A DNA stretch of 33,461 bases from assembly GCA_946412355.1 (NCBI GenBank), contig CAMKGX010000017.1, positions 1-33,461 on the forward strand, in the 5' to 3' direction. Position 1 is the first letter of the stretch. Each line of letters begins with the position of its first letter. The stretch comes from an uncultured Clostridia bacterium. GTDB taxonomy: Bacteria; Bacillota; Clostridia; Oscillospirales; Oscillospiraceae. Below the pieces are notes generated by a model. The model was not told the origin of the DNA, ran no database searches, and saw nothing but the letters and a program-made list of their open reading frames with translations. This document shows positions 1 to 7,686 of this stretch, one piece after another. The position numbers and the translations under genes were made by a program.

Positions 1-1603
1 CGTCGATCTCGGCGTTGACCACGTCCTTTTCCAGGCGGAAGTTGGGGATGCCGGTAACCATCATACCGCCGGGGACAGCGTCCTTTTCAAACACCACGGG
101 GGAATAGCCCTCGATGGCCAGGAAGTAGGCGCAGGAGAGGCCGGCGGGGCCGGAGCCGATGATGGCAATCTTCTGGTCAAACTTCTCGCGGGTGGAGGAG
201 TTCATGGGCGGGACATAGTGGTGCTCCGCCTTCAAATCCTGGGCGGCGATGAACTGCTTGATATCGTCGATGGCCAGGGCCTCGTCCACGGTGCCCCGGG
301 TACACTCGTCCTCGCAGTACTTGCGGCAGATGGCGCCGCAGACGGCGGGGAAGGGATTGTCCTTCTTGATGAGCTCCAACGCCTCCCGGTACTTGCCCTC
401 GCCGGCCAGCTTGATATAGCCCTGGATGCCGATGTGCAGGGGGCAGGCGGCCTTGCAGGGGGCGGTGCCGGTGGGCCAGGTCTGGATGACGCCGTTCTCG
501 TTCTTATAATTCCAGTTCCACTTGTCCTCGCCCCAGACGTTGTTGTCGGGCAGGGGCTGCTTGGGATACTCCATCTCGCCGTGGCTGGTGCACAGCTTCT
601 GGCCCAGGCGGACGGCGCCGGCGGGACATACCTCCACGCACTTGCCGCAGGCCACGCAGTTCTCCGTGGTGACCTGGGCGGTGTAGGCGGAGCGGGACAT
701 ATTGGGGGTGTTGAAAAGCTGGGAGGTGCGCAGGGCGTTGCACACGCCCACGGCGCAGTTGCACAGGCCGAAAATCTTATTCTCGCCGTCGATGTTGGTA
801 ATCTGGTGGACGTAGCCACGCTCCTCGGCCTTGTGGAGAATCTCCATGGCCTCATCATAGGTGATGTCGTGGCCCATGCCGGTCTCGCGGCAGTAGTCGG
901 CAAAGTCGCCCACGCCGATGCACCAATACTGCTCGATGTCGCCGGAGCCCTCGCCGCGGATGCGCTGCTGCTTGCGGCAGGAGCAGATGCCCACGCCGAT
1001 GTGGCCCTCGTACTTCTTCAGCCAGTGGCTCAAATGCTCCACGGGCAGGGACTCACAGTTGGCGGGAATGGCCTGCTCCACGGGGATGACGTGCATGCCG
1101 ATGCCGGCGCCGCCGGGAGGCACCATCTGGGTGATGCCCGCCAGGGGCAGGTAGGTCATGCGCTCGAAGAAGTCGGCCACCTGGGGGGTGACGGGGGAGA
1201 TCTCCGGCCGCATGGTCATGATCTCGGCGCTACCGGGCACGAACATATCCAGCACCCAGCGCTTCTCATGGTTGGGGTTCTTGCCGTCCAGATTTTCGAA
1301 ATGCCACTCCACCAGACTGGCCTGGCACAGGGCCTCCAGCACCAGCGCAAGGCGCTCGTCATCCAGACCGGACAGGGCCTTCAACTGGGCGAAGGTCTTG
1401 GGCTTGCGCTTGCCCATTTGCAGGGCCACGTCCAGACAGTCGTCGGCCACGTCCTTGCCGTAGCGGCGCTCGGCGTACTGGAGGCCGCAGTCGATGCCCC
1501 AATACTCGGGGGACTCGGTGGACATCTTCTCCAGGCCAAGGAGGATCTCCTTGCGGTCGGTGATGATTTTACCTAATTTGAAAATTTTTTCGTCGCGGGT
1601 CAT
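1..1603 (-). CDS. Large Fe-S/FAD oxidoreductase, GltD-like (copy 1, C-terminus cut by window edge)
   Basis: The first 534 codons are inside the window; the frame is open to base 1. The start at 1603 has a GAAAGGAG ribosome binding site. In order it shows an N-terminal helical region, a Cys-rich domain (CSCRKQQR, then a CNC...C group), a ferredoxin-type 4Fe-4S motif (CVACGKCVEVCP), a second Cys-rich domain typical of GltD and dihydropyrimidine dehydrogenase N-termini (CKAACP, CGAICRKYCEDEC), then an FAD-binding Rossmann motif (IIGSGPAGLSCAY) and the GltD-type GGMMVTGIPNFRLEK. The family passes electrons between NAD(P)H, FAD and Fe-S clusters in the cytoplasm; the partner here is unknown. It is a clear paralogue of the next gene, 45 bp away in the same direction, and shares long identical peptides with it. 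It is probably the last or next-to-last gene of the leftward operon from 7469. Family call is firm; substrate is not known. Confidence 0.88.
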   Translation of the reverse strand, partial: MTRDEKIFKLGKIITDRKEILLGLEKMSTESPEYWGIDCGLQYAERRYGKDVADDCLDVALQMGKRKPKTFAQLKALSGLDDERLALVLEALCQASLVEWHFENLDGKNPNHEKRWVLDMFVPGSAEIMTMRPEISPVTPQVADFFERMTYLPLAGITQMVPPGGAGIGMHVIPVEQAIPANCESLPVEHLSHWLKKYEGHIGVGICSCRKQQRIRGEGSGDIEQYWCIGVGDFADYCRETGMGHDITYDEAMEILHKAEERGYVHQITNIDGENKIFGLCNCAVGVCNALRTSQLFNTPNMSRSAYTAQVTTENCVACGKCVEVCPAGAVRLGQKLCTSHGEMEYPKQPLPDNNVWGEDKWNWNYKNENGVIQTWPTGTAPCKAACPLHIGIQGYIKLAGEGKYREALELIKKDNPFPAVCGAICRKYCEDECTRGTVDEALAIDDIKQFIAAQDLKAEHHYVPPMNSSTREKFDQKIAIIGSGPAGLSCAYFLAIEGYSPVVFEKDAVPGGMMVTGIPNFRLEKDVVNAEID

Positions 1604-1648
1604 TTGGTGCTCTCCTTTCAAAATGGGGAAATTTGGCTCGGGAAAAAA

Positions 1649-4462
1649 TTACTGCTCCGTGGGATAATCGGACTTGCCGGTGATCTTTTTCTTGAGAATC
1701 TTCATGCCGCGTTTCAGGGCGTAGGGGCCCACCACCTTCATCATCTCCTCGGCGGTGTGCATGTCGCTGGCGGCAGGCAGGTCGCGGGTAAGGTGGATGG
1801 CGTCGAACTGGCAGCGGGTGGTACACAGGCCGCAGCCGATGCACTGGTTCAAATCCACGGTGGTGGCGCCGCACTTGAGGCACCGCCCCGCCTCCCGCTT
1901 CACCTGCTCCTCGGTGAGGGGCAGGCGCAGGTCGTCGAAGGTGGCGGTGGCGTCGCCGGGGCGCAGGCCGGGCATCTGGCGCTGGGCGTTGTCGTAGCTC
2001 TCCACCTTGATGTCGTCACGATCCAGCTCGATGAAGGTGCGCAGGTCGCGGCCGATGGTCAGGCTCTGGCCGGGGTGGACGTAGCGGTTGATGGACACGG
2101 CGGCCTCACGGCCGGCGGCGATGGCGTCGATGACGAACTTCTGCCCCGTGTACACGTCGCCGCCCACGAAAATATCGCTCTCGCCGGTTTGCAGCGTGAC
2201 GGGGTCGGCCTGGATGGTGCCGTTTAAGCGGTAGGCCACCTTGGTGCCCTTCAAAAGGTCGCCATGGTCGGGGCGCTGGCCGATGCAGTAGAGCACCGTA
2301 TCACAGGGCTGGGAAAGGGTGTCGTTATCGTCAAACTTGGGGTCAAAGCGGCCCTCCGCGTTCTTCACGCTGAGGCAGCGGCGGAAGTGGATGGCGGACG
2401 CCTTGCCGTCCTCGGTGTCGATGGCGGTCTGGCCCCAGCCGGCGTGGATGGTGATGCCGTCGCGCTCCACGTCCTCCCGGTCCTCGGGGCCCATGGGCAT
2501 GTGGTCGTAGTCCTCCAGGCAGTAGAGGTCCACCTTGGCGGCGCCGGCCCGGACGGCGGTGCGGGCGATATCGGCCGCGATGTTGCCGCCGCCGATGACC
2601 ACCACGTTGCCGCTCAGGCGCGCCGTGCTGTCCTGGTTGACGCGGCGGGCAAATTCGATGCCGGGGAGGACGCCCTGGGCGTCGTCGCCGGGGATGCCCA
2701 GCTTGCCGCCGCTCTGGAGGCCGGTGGCGATGAAGAACGCCTTATAGCCCTGGGCGCGAAGCTGGTCAAGGGTGACGTCACGGCCCACGTCCACGCCGCA
2801 GCGAATCTCGGCGCCCATGCGGCGGATGATGTCGATCTCCGCCTCGATGACCTTTTTCTCCAAACGGAAGTTGGGGATGCCGTTCATCAGCATGCCGCCG
2901 GGGCGCTGCTCCCGGTCAAACACGGTGACGGGGTAGCCCTCCTGGCGGAGATAGTAGGCGCAGCTCAGGCCCGCCGGGCCAGCGCCGATGACGGCGATGG
3001 GGAAGTCGGTCCACTGCTGCCCCTCCATATTCTGGCACTTGGGGACGTAGTTCTCGGGATGCTGAAGCTCCCACTGGGCCAGGAACTTTTTAATCTCATC
3101 AATGGCCACAGGCTTATCGATGGTGCCCCGGGTGCAGCGGTCCTCGCAGCGGCGGTTGCACACCGCGCCGCAGACGGCGGGGAAGGGGTTATCCTGGCGG
3201 ATGAGGCGGATGGCCTCGTCATACCGGCCCTCGGCGGCCATGCGGATATAGCCCTGGACGGCCAGATGGGCGGGGCAGGCGGTCTTGCAGGGGGAGGTGC
3301 CGGAGTCGTAGCAGTTCAGCTTATTGTGGTCGCGGTAGTCCCGATCCCAGCGGTCGGGGCCCCACACGTTGTCGTCGGGCAGGTCGTGCATGGGGTACAT
3401 GACCTTGGAGCCGTCCTTGCGGCACAGCTTCTGGCCTAAGCGGGCGGCGCCGGCGGGACATACCTCCACGCACTTGCCGCAGGCCACGCACTTCTCCGCG
3501 TCCACATGGGCGCGGTAGGCGCTGCGGGACATATTGGGGGTGTTGAACAGCTGGGAGGTACGCAGGCCGTAGCAGCTGCCGGGGGAGCAGTTGCAGATGC
3601 CCACGATGCGGTCTGGGCCGTCCAGATTGGTGATCTGGTGGACGTAGCCCTTTTCCTCGGCACGCCGGATGATTTCCATGGCCTCTTCCCGGGTGATGTA
3701 ATGGGCGTCCTTGCCGGACTCCACCAGGAACTCGGCGATGTCGCCCAGGCCGATGCACATATAGCCCTCGATGTCGCCCACGCCCTCGCCCCGGACCCGC
3801 TGGGCCTTGCGGCAGGCGCAGACCATGGCGCAGAACTTGTCGTACTTTTGCAGCCAGTGGCTCAAATGCTCCACGCTTACCGAGGTGGAGGCGCCGTCGA
3901 TGGCCTGCTCCACGGGGATGACGTGCATGCCGATGCCGGCGCCGCCGGGGGGCACCAGCTTGGCCGCCAGCTCCAAGGGCTCCTGGGGGGCCAGGTTGAA
4001 CATGGTGGCCACCTCGGGGTTGGTGTCGGTGAGGGTGGGATGCTCCACCATGTACTCGCCGGAGCCCACCACCCATTTGGGAATCCAATACTGGATGTGC
4101 TGGTCGGGATTATCCCGGTTCTGCTCGATGATGCCGATCCACAGCAGGTGGTCGATGATCTTCTGGGCCTCCGGCTCGGTCATGTGGTTGGCCTGGGCCA
4201 GCCAGGCGGTGGTGCGGCCGGTGCGGCGCTTTTGGAAGCTGATCATGAACCTGACCTCATCCTTGGTCAGCAGCCGGTCCAGAATCCAGAAATCCATGTG
4301 GTTTTCCTTCATGCCGCCGGGGAGCTTGCGGGGGATGTTGTCGGTAATCATGCGGGAGAGCTTCAAAAGCAGCTTTTTCTTCTCGGGGTCGTCGCAGTGA
4401 TGGTCGGTAACGGGGTAGTCGCGCTCGTTGACGTGAATCATGGGGTTGACTTCTTTTACCAT
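1649..4462 (-). CDS. Large Fe-S/FAD oxidoreductase, GltD-like (copy 2, complete, 937 aa)
   Basis: I chose the start at 4462 (MVKEVNPM) because AGAGGAGAGAGGG precedes it; the frame could be read further upstream, but that would overlap hypB. Layout: residues about 60-150 a winged-helix-like region, 211-297 a Cys-rich domain (CAMVCACRK, YMC, CNC...C), 325-335 a 4Fe-4S motif (CVACGKCVEVCP), 392-445 a second Cys-rich Fe-S domain (CKTACP, CGAVCNRRCEDRC), 488-545 the first FAD Rossmann fold (VIGAGPAGLSCAY, GGMLMNGIPNFRLEK), about 635 the second NAD(P) Rossmann fold (VVIGGGNIAADIAR), and a C-terminal ferredoxin motif CIGCGLCTTRC. This is the NADPH-dependent glutamate synthase small-subunit fold enlarged with extra Fe-S domains, as seen in soluble or bifurcating anaerobic oxidoreductases. 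No glutamate synthase large subunit is nearby, so glutamate synthesis is unlikely. It sits 28 bp downstream of hypB. Electron donor and acceptor are unknown. Confidence 0.9.
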   Translation of the reverse strand: MVKEVNPMIHVNERDYPVTDHHCDDPEKKKLLLKLSRMITDNIPRKLPGGMKENHMDFWILDRLLTKDEVRFMISFQKRRTGRTTAWLAQANHMTEPEAQKIIDHLLWIGIIEQNRDNPDQHIQYWIPKWVVGSGEYMVEHPTLTDTNPEVATMFNLAPQEPLELAAKLVPPGGAGIGMHVIPVEQAIDGASTSVSVEHLSHWLQKYDKFCAMVCACRKAQRVRGEGVGDIEGYMCIGLGDIAEFLVESGKDAHYITREEAMEIIRRAEEKGYVHQITNLDGPDRIVGICNCSPGSCYGLRTSQLFNTPNMSRSAYRAHVDAEKCVACGKCVEVCPAGAARLGQKLCRKDGSKVMYPMHDLPDDNVWGPDRWDRDYRDHNKLNCYDSGTSPCKTACPAHLAVQGYIRMAAEGRYDEAIRLIRQDNPFPAVCGAVCNRRCEDRCTRGTIDKPVAIDEIKKFLAQWELQHPENYVPKCQNMEGQQWTDFPIAVIGAGPAGLSCAYYLRQEGYPVTVFDREQRPGGMLMNGIPNFRLEKKVIEAEIDIIRRMGAEIRCGVDVGRDVTLDQLRAQGYKAFFIATGLQSGGKLGIPGDDAQGVLPGIEFARRVNQDSTARLSGNVVVIGGGNIAADIARTAVRAGAAKVDLYCLEDYDHMPMGPEDREDVERDGITIHAGWGQTAIDTEDGKASAIHFRRCLSVKNAEGRFDPKFDDNDTLSQPCDTVLYCIGQRPDHGDLLKGTKVAYRLNGTIQADPVTLQTGESDIFVGGDVYTGQKFVIDAIAAGREAAVSINRYVHPGQSLTIGRDLRTFIELDRDDIKVESYDNAQRQMPGLRPGDATATFDDLRLPLTEEQVKREAGRCLKCGATTVDLNQCIGCGLCTTRCQFDAIHLTRDLPAASDMHTAEEMMKVVGPYALKRGMKILKKKITGKSDYPTEQ

Positions 4463-4490
4463 GGCCCTCTCTCCTCTCGCTGTGGGTGAT

Positions 4491-5159
4491 TTATTGTTTC
4501 CACTCCGCCACCTGGCGGCGCAGCCAGTCGGTCCAGGCGTCCATGCCCTCCCCGGTCTTGGCGGAGACGGGGAAAATGGGCAGACCGGGATGGCGCATGT
4601 GGGCGTACTCGGTGAGCTTATCCAAATCGAAATCAAAATAGGGCAGGACGTCGATTTTATTAACAATCAGCACGTCCGCCACCTCGAACATGAGGGGGTA
4701 TTTCAGGGGCTTGTCGTGGCCCTCGGGGACAGAGAGGATGACGGCGTTCTTCACGGCGCCGGTGTCGAACTCCGCGGGGCACACCAGGTTGCCCACATTC
4801 TCCAGCACCACCAGGTCCAAATCCTCGGTGCCGAACTCGGTGAGGCCCTGGCGGGTCATATCGGCGTCCAGATGGCACATGCCGCCGGTGTGGAGCTGGA
4901 TGGCGCGGGCGCCGGTGGCGGCGATGGCGGCGGCGTCCACGTCGGAGTCGATGTCCGCCTCCATGACGCCGATGGAAAGGTCGTCCTTCAGCGCGGCGAT
5001 GGTGCGCTTCAAGGTGCTGGTCTTGCCGGAACCGGGAGAGGACATGAGGTTCAGCAGGAAGGTGCCCTGCTGCTTGAGCTGCTGGCGCAGGCGGTCGGCG
5101 TCGGCGTTATTGTCGGCAAAGATGCTCTCTTTCAGCTCGATGATGCGGATGGATTCCAT
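4491..5159 (-). CDS. hypB: HypB, nickel-insertion GTPase
   Basis: 222 residues. HypB is a SIMIBI-class GTPase that delivers nickel to [NiFe]-hydrogenase precursors. The P-loop SPGSGKTS is at 41-48, the NKID guanine-specificity motif at 167-170, and the HypB signature ENVGNLVCPAEFD at 120-131. The G-domain metal site is present: Cys95-His96 in GGMCHLDAD and Cys127. The N-terminal CxxCGC motif and the His-rich stretch of some HypBs are absent. It lies 4 bp downstream of the acyl-ACP thioesterase and just upstream of the Fe-S flavoprotein genes, so it appears cotranscribed. No hydrogenase subunit, hypA or hypC is visible in the window. UreG is a relative, but the signature favours HypB. Confidence 0.92.
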   Translation of the reverse strand: MESIRIIELKESIFADNNADADRLRQQLKQQGTFLLNLMSSPGSGKTSTLKRTIAALKDDLSIGVMEADIDSDVDAAAIAATGARAIQLHTGGMCHLDADMTRQGLTEFGTEDLDLVVLENVGNLVCPAEFDTGAVKNAVILSVPEGHDKPLKYPLMFEVADVLIVNKIDVLPYFDFDLDKLTEYAHMRHPGLPIFPVSAKTGEGMDAWTDWLRRQVAEWKQ

Positions 5160-5163
5160 GGTA

Positions 5164-5877
5164 TTACTCCTTATTATTATACTGCAAACTCATGCGGAAG
5201 CAGGGGCGGTCCGTCTCCCCGGAGAGAAAGATGCGCTCCCCCTCCCTGCCCCACTGCACACGCAGCGTCTCGCCCCGGCGCACCTCGGAGAGGTACTCCA
5301 CCTGGATGGCCCGGGGGGCTGACTGGCAGGGCAGATTGTCCTCCACTACGTCAAAATAGCGGGTGTTGTTCATGTGGCCGTTGATGTCCACGTAGCTGTA
5401 AGGCACGGTGAAGGTGAAGGACTCCGTGGTGGGGATGGGGACGATCTTGGGCAGCAGGGGCAGCTCGCCGCCCCGCTTCACCCCTGGGATGGCCACGCCG
5501 TACTCCTCCGGGAAGGCCACCGACCGGCTCTCGCCGTCCATCAGCGTCCACACGGCGGAGGCGCGGAGCAGCGTGTTCCCCGCCTCGTCGGTGATTTCAT
5601 CGTACCGGGGGAACAGGACACGCAGGGTGTCGCCGGGCCAGGAGGTGTGGACGATGCGCTCATCATATACCGGCATCCGGGCAATCTCCACGTACTGGCG
5701 GCCCACCACCCACAAAAGGCCCCGATCCAGCGTCTTATCCCGGCCCATGCCCAGGGACTCGGTGTGGCGGATGGCGGCGTTTTGCAGCAGGGCGAAAAGG
5801 GTGGACGTGCGCAGCCGGCGGCAGCAGTCCACGTGCTGGCTGCCCAGCAGCAGCTCCCGGCGGTAGCAATCAGCCAT
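5164..5877 (-). CDS. Acyl-ACP thioesterase (FatA/FatB-type double hotdog)
   Basis: 237 residues, the usual size for bacterial acyl-ACP thioesterases, which hydrolyse the thioester of acyl-ACP to free fatty acid in the cytoplasm. Two hotdog halves are visible: residues about 1-125 (the TLFALLQNAAIRHTESLG helix, then DRGLLWVVGRQYVEI) and 150-237. The second half carries the catalytic Asn/His motif DINGHMNNTRY at 164-174 and the downstream acidic pattern VEYLSEVRRGE. It overlaps the upstream acyl carrier protein gene by 8 bases, which argues for translational coupling and for this carrier protein as its substrate. Acyl chain preference cannot be read from the sequence. Confidence 0.9.
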   Translation of the reverse strand: MADCYRRELLLGSQHVDCCRRLRTSTLFALLQNAAIRHTESLGMGRDKTLDRGLLWVVGRQYVEIARMPVYDERIVHTSWPGDTLRVLFPRYDEITDEAGNTLLRASAVWTLMDGESRSVAFPEEYGVAIPGVKRGGELPLLPKIVPIPTTESFTFTVPYSYVDINGHMNNTRYFDVVEDNLPCQSAPRAIQVEYLSEVRRGETLRVQWGREGERIFLSGETDRPCFRMSLQYNNKE

Positions 5878-6121
5878 TGGGCAGGCGCTTCTCGATGGCG
5901 TCGATGACCTGGCCCAGGGTGGACAGCTTGCTCCACTGGCGGTTGGGGATGCGGACGTCGAACTCCGCCTCCAGGCGGCAGATCACCAGAATGAAGTTCA
6001 TGGAGTCCATGCCCATGTCGGTGTTGACCACGGTGTCCTCCTGCAAGTCCACGCCCTCCAACTCGGGGACGCTGTCGTAAATCACCTTTTTGGTGCGCTC
6101 TAAAATCTCACTCCTGGTCAT
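5870..6121 (-). CDS. Acyl carrier protein (dedicated, not the housekeeping AcpP)
   Basis: 83 residues, the size and charge pattern of an acyl carrier protein. The phosphopantetheine attachment serine is Ser40 in MGMDSMNF, replacing the more common DSLD/DSLE. It carries an acyl chain as a thioester on a 4'-phosphopantetheine arm. It overlaps the acyl-AMP ligase gene upstream by 14 bases and the thioesterase downstream by 8 bases, so the three form a load-carry-release set. A housekeeping acpP would normally sit beside fabD, fabG or fabF, none of which are next to it. Which phosphopantetheinyl transferase activates it is not visible. Confidence 0.92.
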   Translation of the reverse strand: MTRSEILERTKKVIYDSVPELEGVDLQEDTVVNTDMGMDSMNFILVICRLEAEFDVRIPNRQWSKLSTLGQVIDAIEKRLPNG

Positions 6122-7469
6122 AGCCGATCCTTCCTTTCAATTCCCAGCGTTTTACCTTGCCGGTGGCGGTGCGGGGCAAGGGCTGCGTCTGACGCAAAAT
6201 GGCGGCAATCTGCTGGCCACGGGGCCGGGCGGCCTGGTAGGGGGCCAGGCACTGCCAAAGCTGCTCGTCGCTGCGCTGGTCGCCGTAGAGGGCCAGGGCC
6301 ACCCGGCCCCGGTGGAGCACCAGGGCAAAGTCGCCGCCCCCCAGGAGGGCGGCCAGCTCCCCCTCGCACTCCGGCAGGAACTGCTTGGTGCCGTCGGGGA
6401 GCACCAGCACGTCTTTTTTCCGGCCGATCACGTGCAAAAGGCCCTTGTCGTCCATGACACCCAGGTCGCCGGTGCGAAGCACGCCGGCCTGGATGGCGAT
6501 GTCGGTGTCGATGGGCCGCTTATAATAGCCCTGCATCAGGCAGGTGGGTGCGTAGACCAATATCTCCCCGTCCTCGGCCAGGGTGACGGTGTCGTCAGGG
6601 CAGACGGTCATGGCATAGGGCTCATCCCCCAGGGACAATGCCACGCCGGAGCTGGTCTCCGTAAGGCCGTAGCCGAAGCTGACCCGGACGCCGGTGGCCC
6701 GGGCGGCCTCCAACAGGGAGGCGGGGCAGTCCCCCGCGCCTACCAGCACCAGTTTAAGGCCGGGATTCAGCGCCTGCTGCCGCAGCAAAAAGCCCAGCAG
6801 CAGCGGCACCGCCGCCAGCGCCGTGGGGCGGAAGAAGGCGCAGTCGTCCAGATAGTGGCGCCGGCCCCGGCCCAGGGCCACGCAGGCGCCGCAGGAGAGG
6901 CCCCAGAGAAGGCCGCACACAAAGCCGAACACATGGCACAGCGGCAGCTGGCACAGCAGCACGTCGCCGCGCTCCAACGGCAGCAGGGCGCCGCCGTTAT
7001 AGGCGCTGGCGCAGAGGCTGCGCTCCGTCAGCACCACCGCCTTGGACTGGGAGGTGGTGCCGGAGGTGAAGAAGAGGAGCTTCCCCGCGCCGTCCTTCAC
7101 CCCGCCATGGAGAGTGGGGGTCAGGCTCTCCACCAAATCCACATCGCCCCAGAGCCGGTCTACGTCGGTATACTCCAGCAGGCCCGGCAGCTTTTCCTCG
7201 GGGGTGTCCTCGTCCAAAAGCACCACCTGAATACCTGAGAGCACAGCGCCGAAGATGGTGAGCACGCACTCCACGGTGCCGTCGGTGAACACGCCCAGGC
7301 AGGTGCAGCCGCTGCGGCGCAGCGCCTCCGAGCGGCGCTCCGCCGTGGTGAGCAGGGTGAGATAGTCCATGGTCTCCACCCGGCCGGCGCGCTCATACCG
7401 CAGGGCGGGGGCCTCCGGGGTGGTGCGGGCATAGTGGGTCAGCAGCTCGGCAAAGTCGAAAAAGCGCAT
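6108..7469 (-). CDS. Acyl-AMP ligase (acyl-ACP synthetase-like, ANL superfamily)
   Basis: 453 residues. Adenylate-forming enzymes activate a carboxylic acid with ATP to acyl-AMP, then pass it to CoA or a carrier protein. Visible core motifs: TSGTTSQSK at 135-143 (phosphate-binding loop), YGLTETSSG at 267-275, TGDLGVMDDKG at 333-343, the hinge GRKKD at 349-353, and the C-terminal catalytic lysine in RTATGKVKRWEL (about 433-444). It is shorter than typical acyl-CoA synthetases (about 500-550), in keeping with a ligase loading a carrier protein. The start is supported by GGGAGG upstream. It is the first gene after the promoter at 7545-7573 and overlaps the carrier protein gene, its likely acceptor. 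Fatty acid as substrate is inferred from the thioesterase and the divergent isomerase. Confidence 0.9.
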   Translation of the reverse strand: MRFFDFAELLTHYARTTPEAPALRYERAGRVETMDYLTLLTTAERRSEALRRSGCTCLGVFTDGTVECVLTIFGAVLSGIQVVLLDEDTPEEKLPGLLEYTDVDRLWGDVDLVESLTPTLHGGVKDGAGKLLFFTSGTTSQSKAVVLTERSLCASAYNGGALLPLERGDVLLCQLPLCHVFGFVCGLLWGLSCGACVALGRGRRHYLDDCAFFRPTALAAVPLLLGFLLRQQALNPGLKLVLVGAGDCPASLLEAARATGVRVSFGYGLTETSSGVALSLGDEPYAMTVCPDDTVTLAEDGEILVYAPTCLMQGYYKRPIDTDIAIQAGVLRTGDLGVMDDKGLLHVIGRKKDVLVLPDGTKQFLPECEGELAALLGGGDFALVLHRGRVALALYGDQRSDEQLWQCLAPYQAARPRGQQIAAILRQTQPLPRTATGKVKRWELKGRIGYDQE

Positions 7470-7544
7470 GAATACGGCCCTCCCGATGGTGTCTTTTGCC
7501 CCCGGCGTCCATTTGGGCGCAAGCGGGGAGTCTACTTAATAAAG

Positions 7545-7573
7545 AGTATAGCATATCCCGGCGGTAATGCAAA
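7545..7573 (-). promoter_or_regulatory. Sigma-A promoter for the leftward acyl/redox operon
   Basis: On the minus strand a -35 TTTGCA (7568-7573) is followed by 17 bp and a -10 TATACT (7545-7550) preceded by TGC, an extended -10. The expected start of transcription is near 7538, giving a leader of about 70 nt before the ligase gene. Confidence 0.7.
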
Positions 7574-7619
7574 GACAGATTTTCGCTTTTTTTACAAAAA
7601 ATGATGCAATTCGCATTTT

Positions 7620-7638
7620 GGTGTGATACAATTACACC
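7620..7638. promoter_or_regulatory. Imperfect palindrome over the -10: candidate operator 1
   Basis: GGTGT (7620-7624) and ACACC (7634-7638) form an inverted repeat with 9 bp between them, with extra symmetric AT positions inside. It covers the extended -10 completely, so a bound protein would block the rightward promoter. The regulator is not in the window. Confidence 0.45.
7624..7632 (+). promoter_or_regulatory. Extended -10 promoter for the isomerase gene
   Basis: TGATACAAT is an extended -10 element (TG-N-TACAAT). No good -35 is seen 17 bp upstream (ATGCAA), as is usual for extended -10 promoters. The transcript would start near 7639, leaving a leader of about 48 nt before the ATG at 7687. 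Confidence 0.6.
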
Positions 7639-7643
7639 AAGAG

Positions 7644-7663
7644 TTGTGAAGACGGCTTCACAA
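7644..7663. promoter_or_regulatory. Perfect 8-bp-arm palindrome: candidate operator 2
   Basis: TTGTGAAG (7644-7651) and CTTCACAA (7656-7663) are perfect inverted arms around ACGG. It lies just downstream of the predicted start of transcription for the isomerase gene. It resembles Rex and CRP sites in its arms, but the spacing is 2 bp longer than either. It could also fold as a hairpin in the leader RNA. Confidence 0.5.
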
Positions 7664-7686
7664 TAACACATGAGGAGGTTCTCAGC

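Noticed and set aside
1649-4462. Glutamate synthase small subunit.
   Set aside because: The GltD-like half is embedded in a much larger Fe-S protein and there is no gltB-type large subunit.
7644-7663. A Rex or CRP/FNR binding site in front of the isomerase gene.
   Set aside because: The arms fit, but Rex needs TTGTGA-N6-TCACAA and CRP TGTGA-N6-TCACA; here the spacing is 8. It is kept only as an unassigned palindrome.
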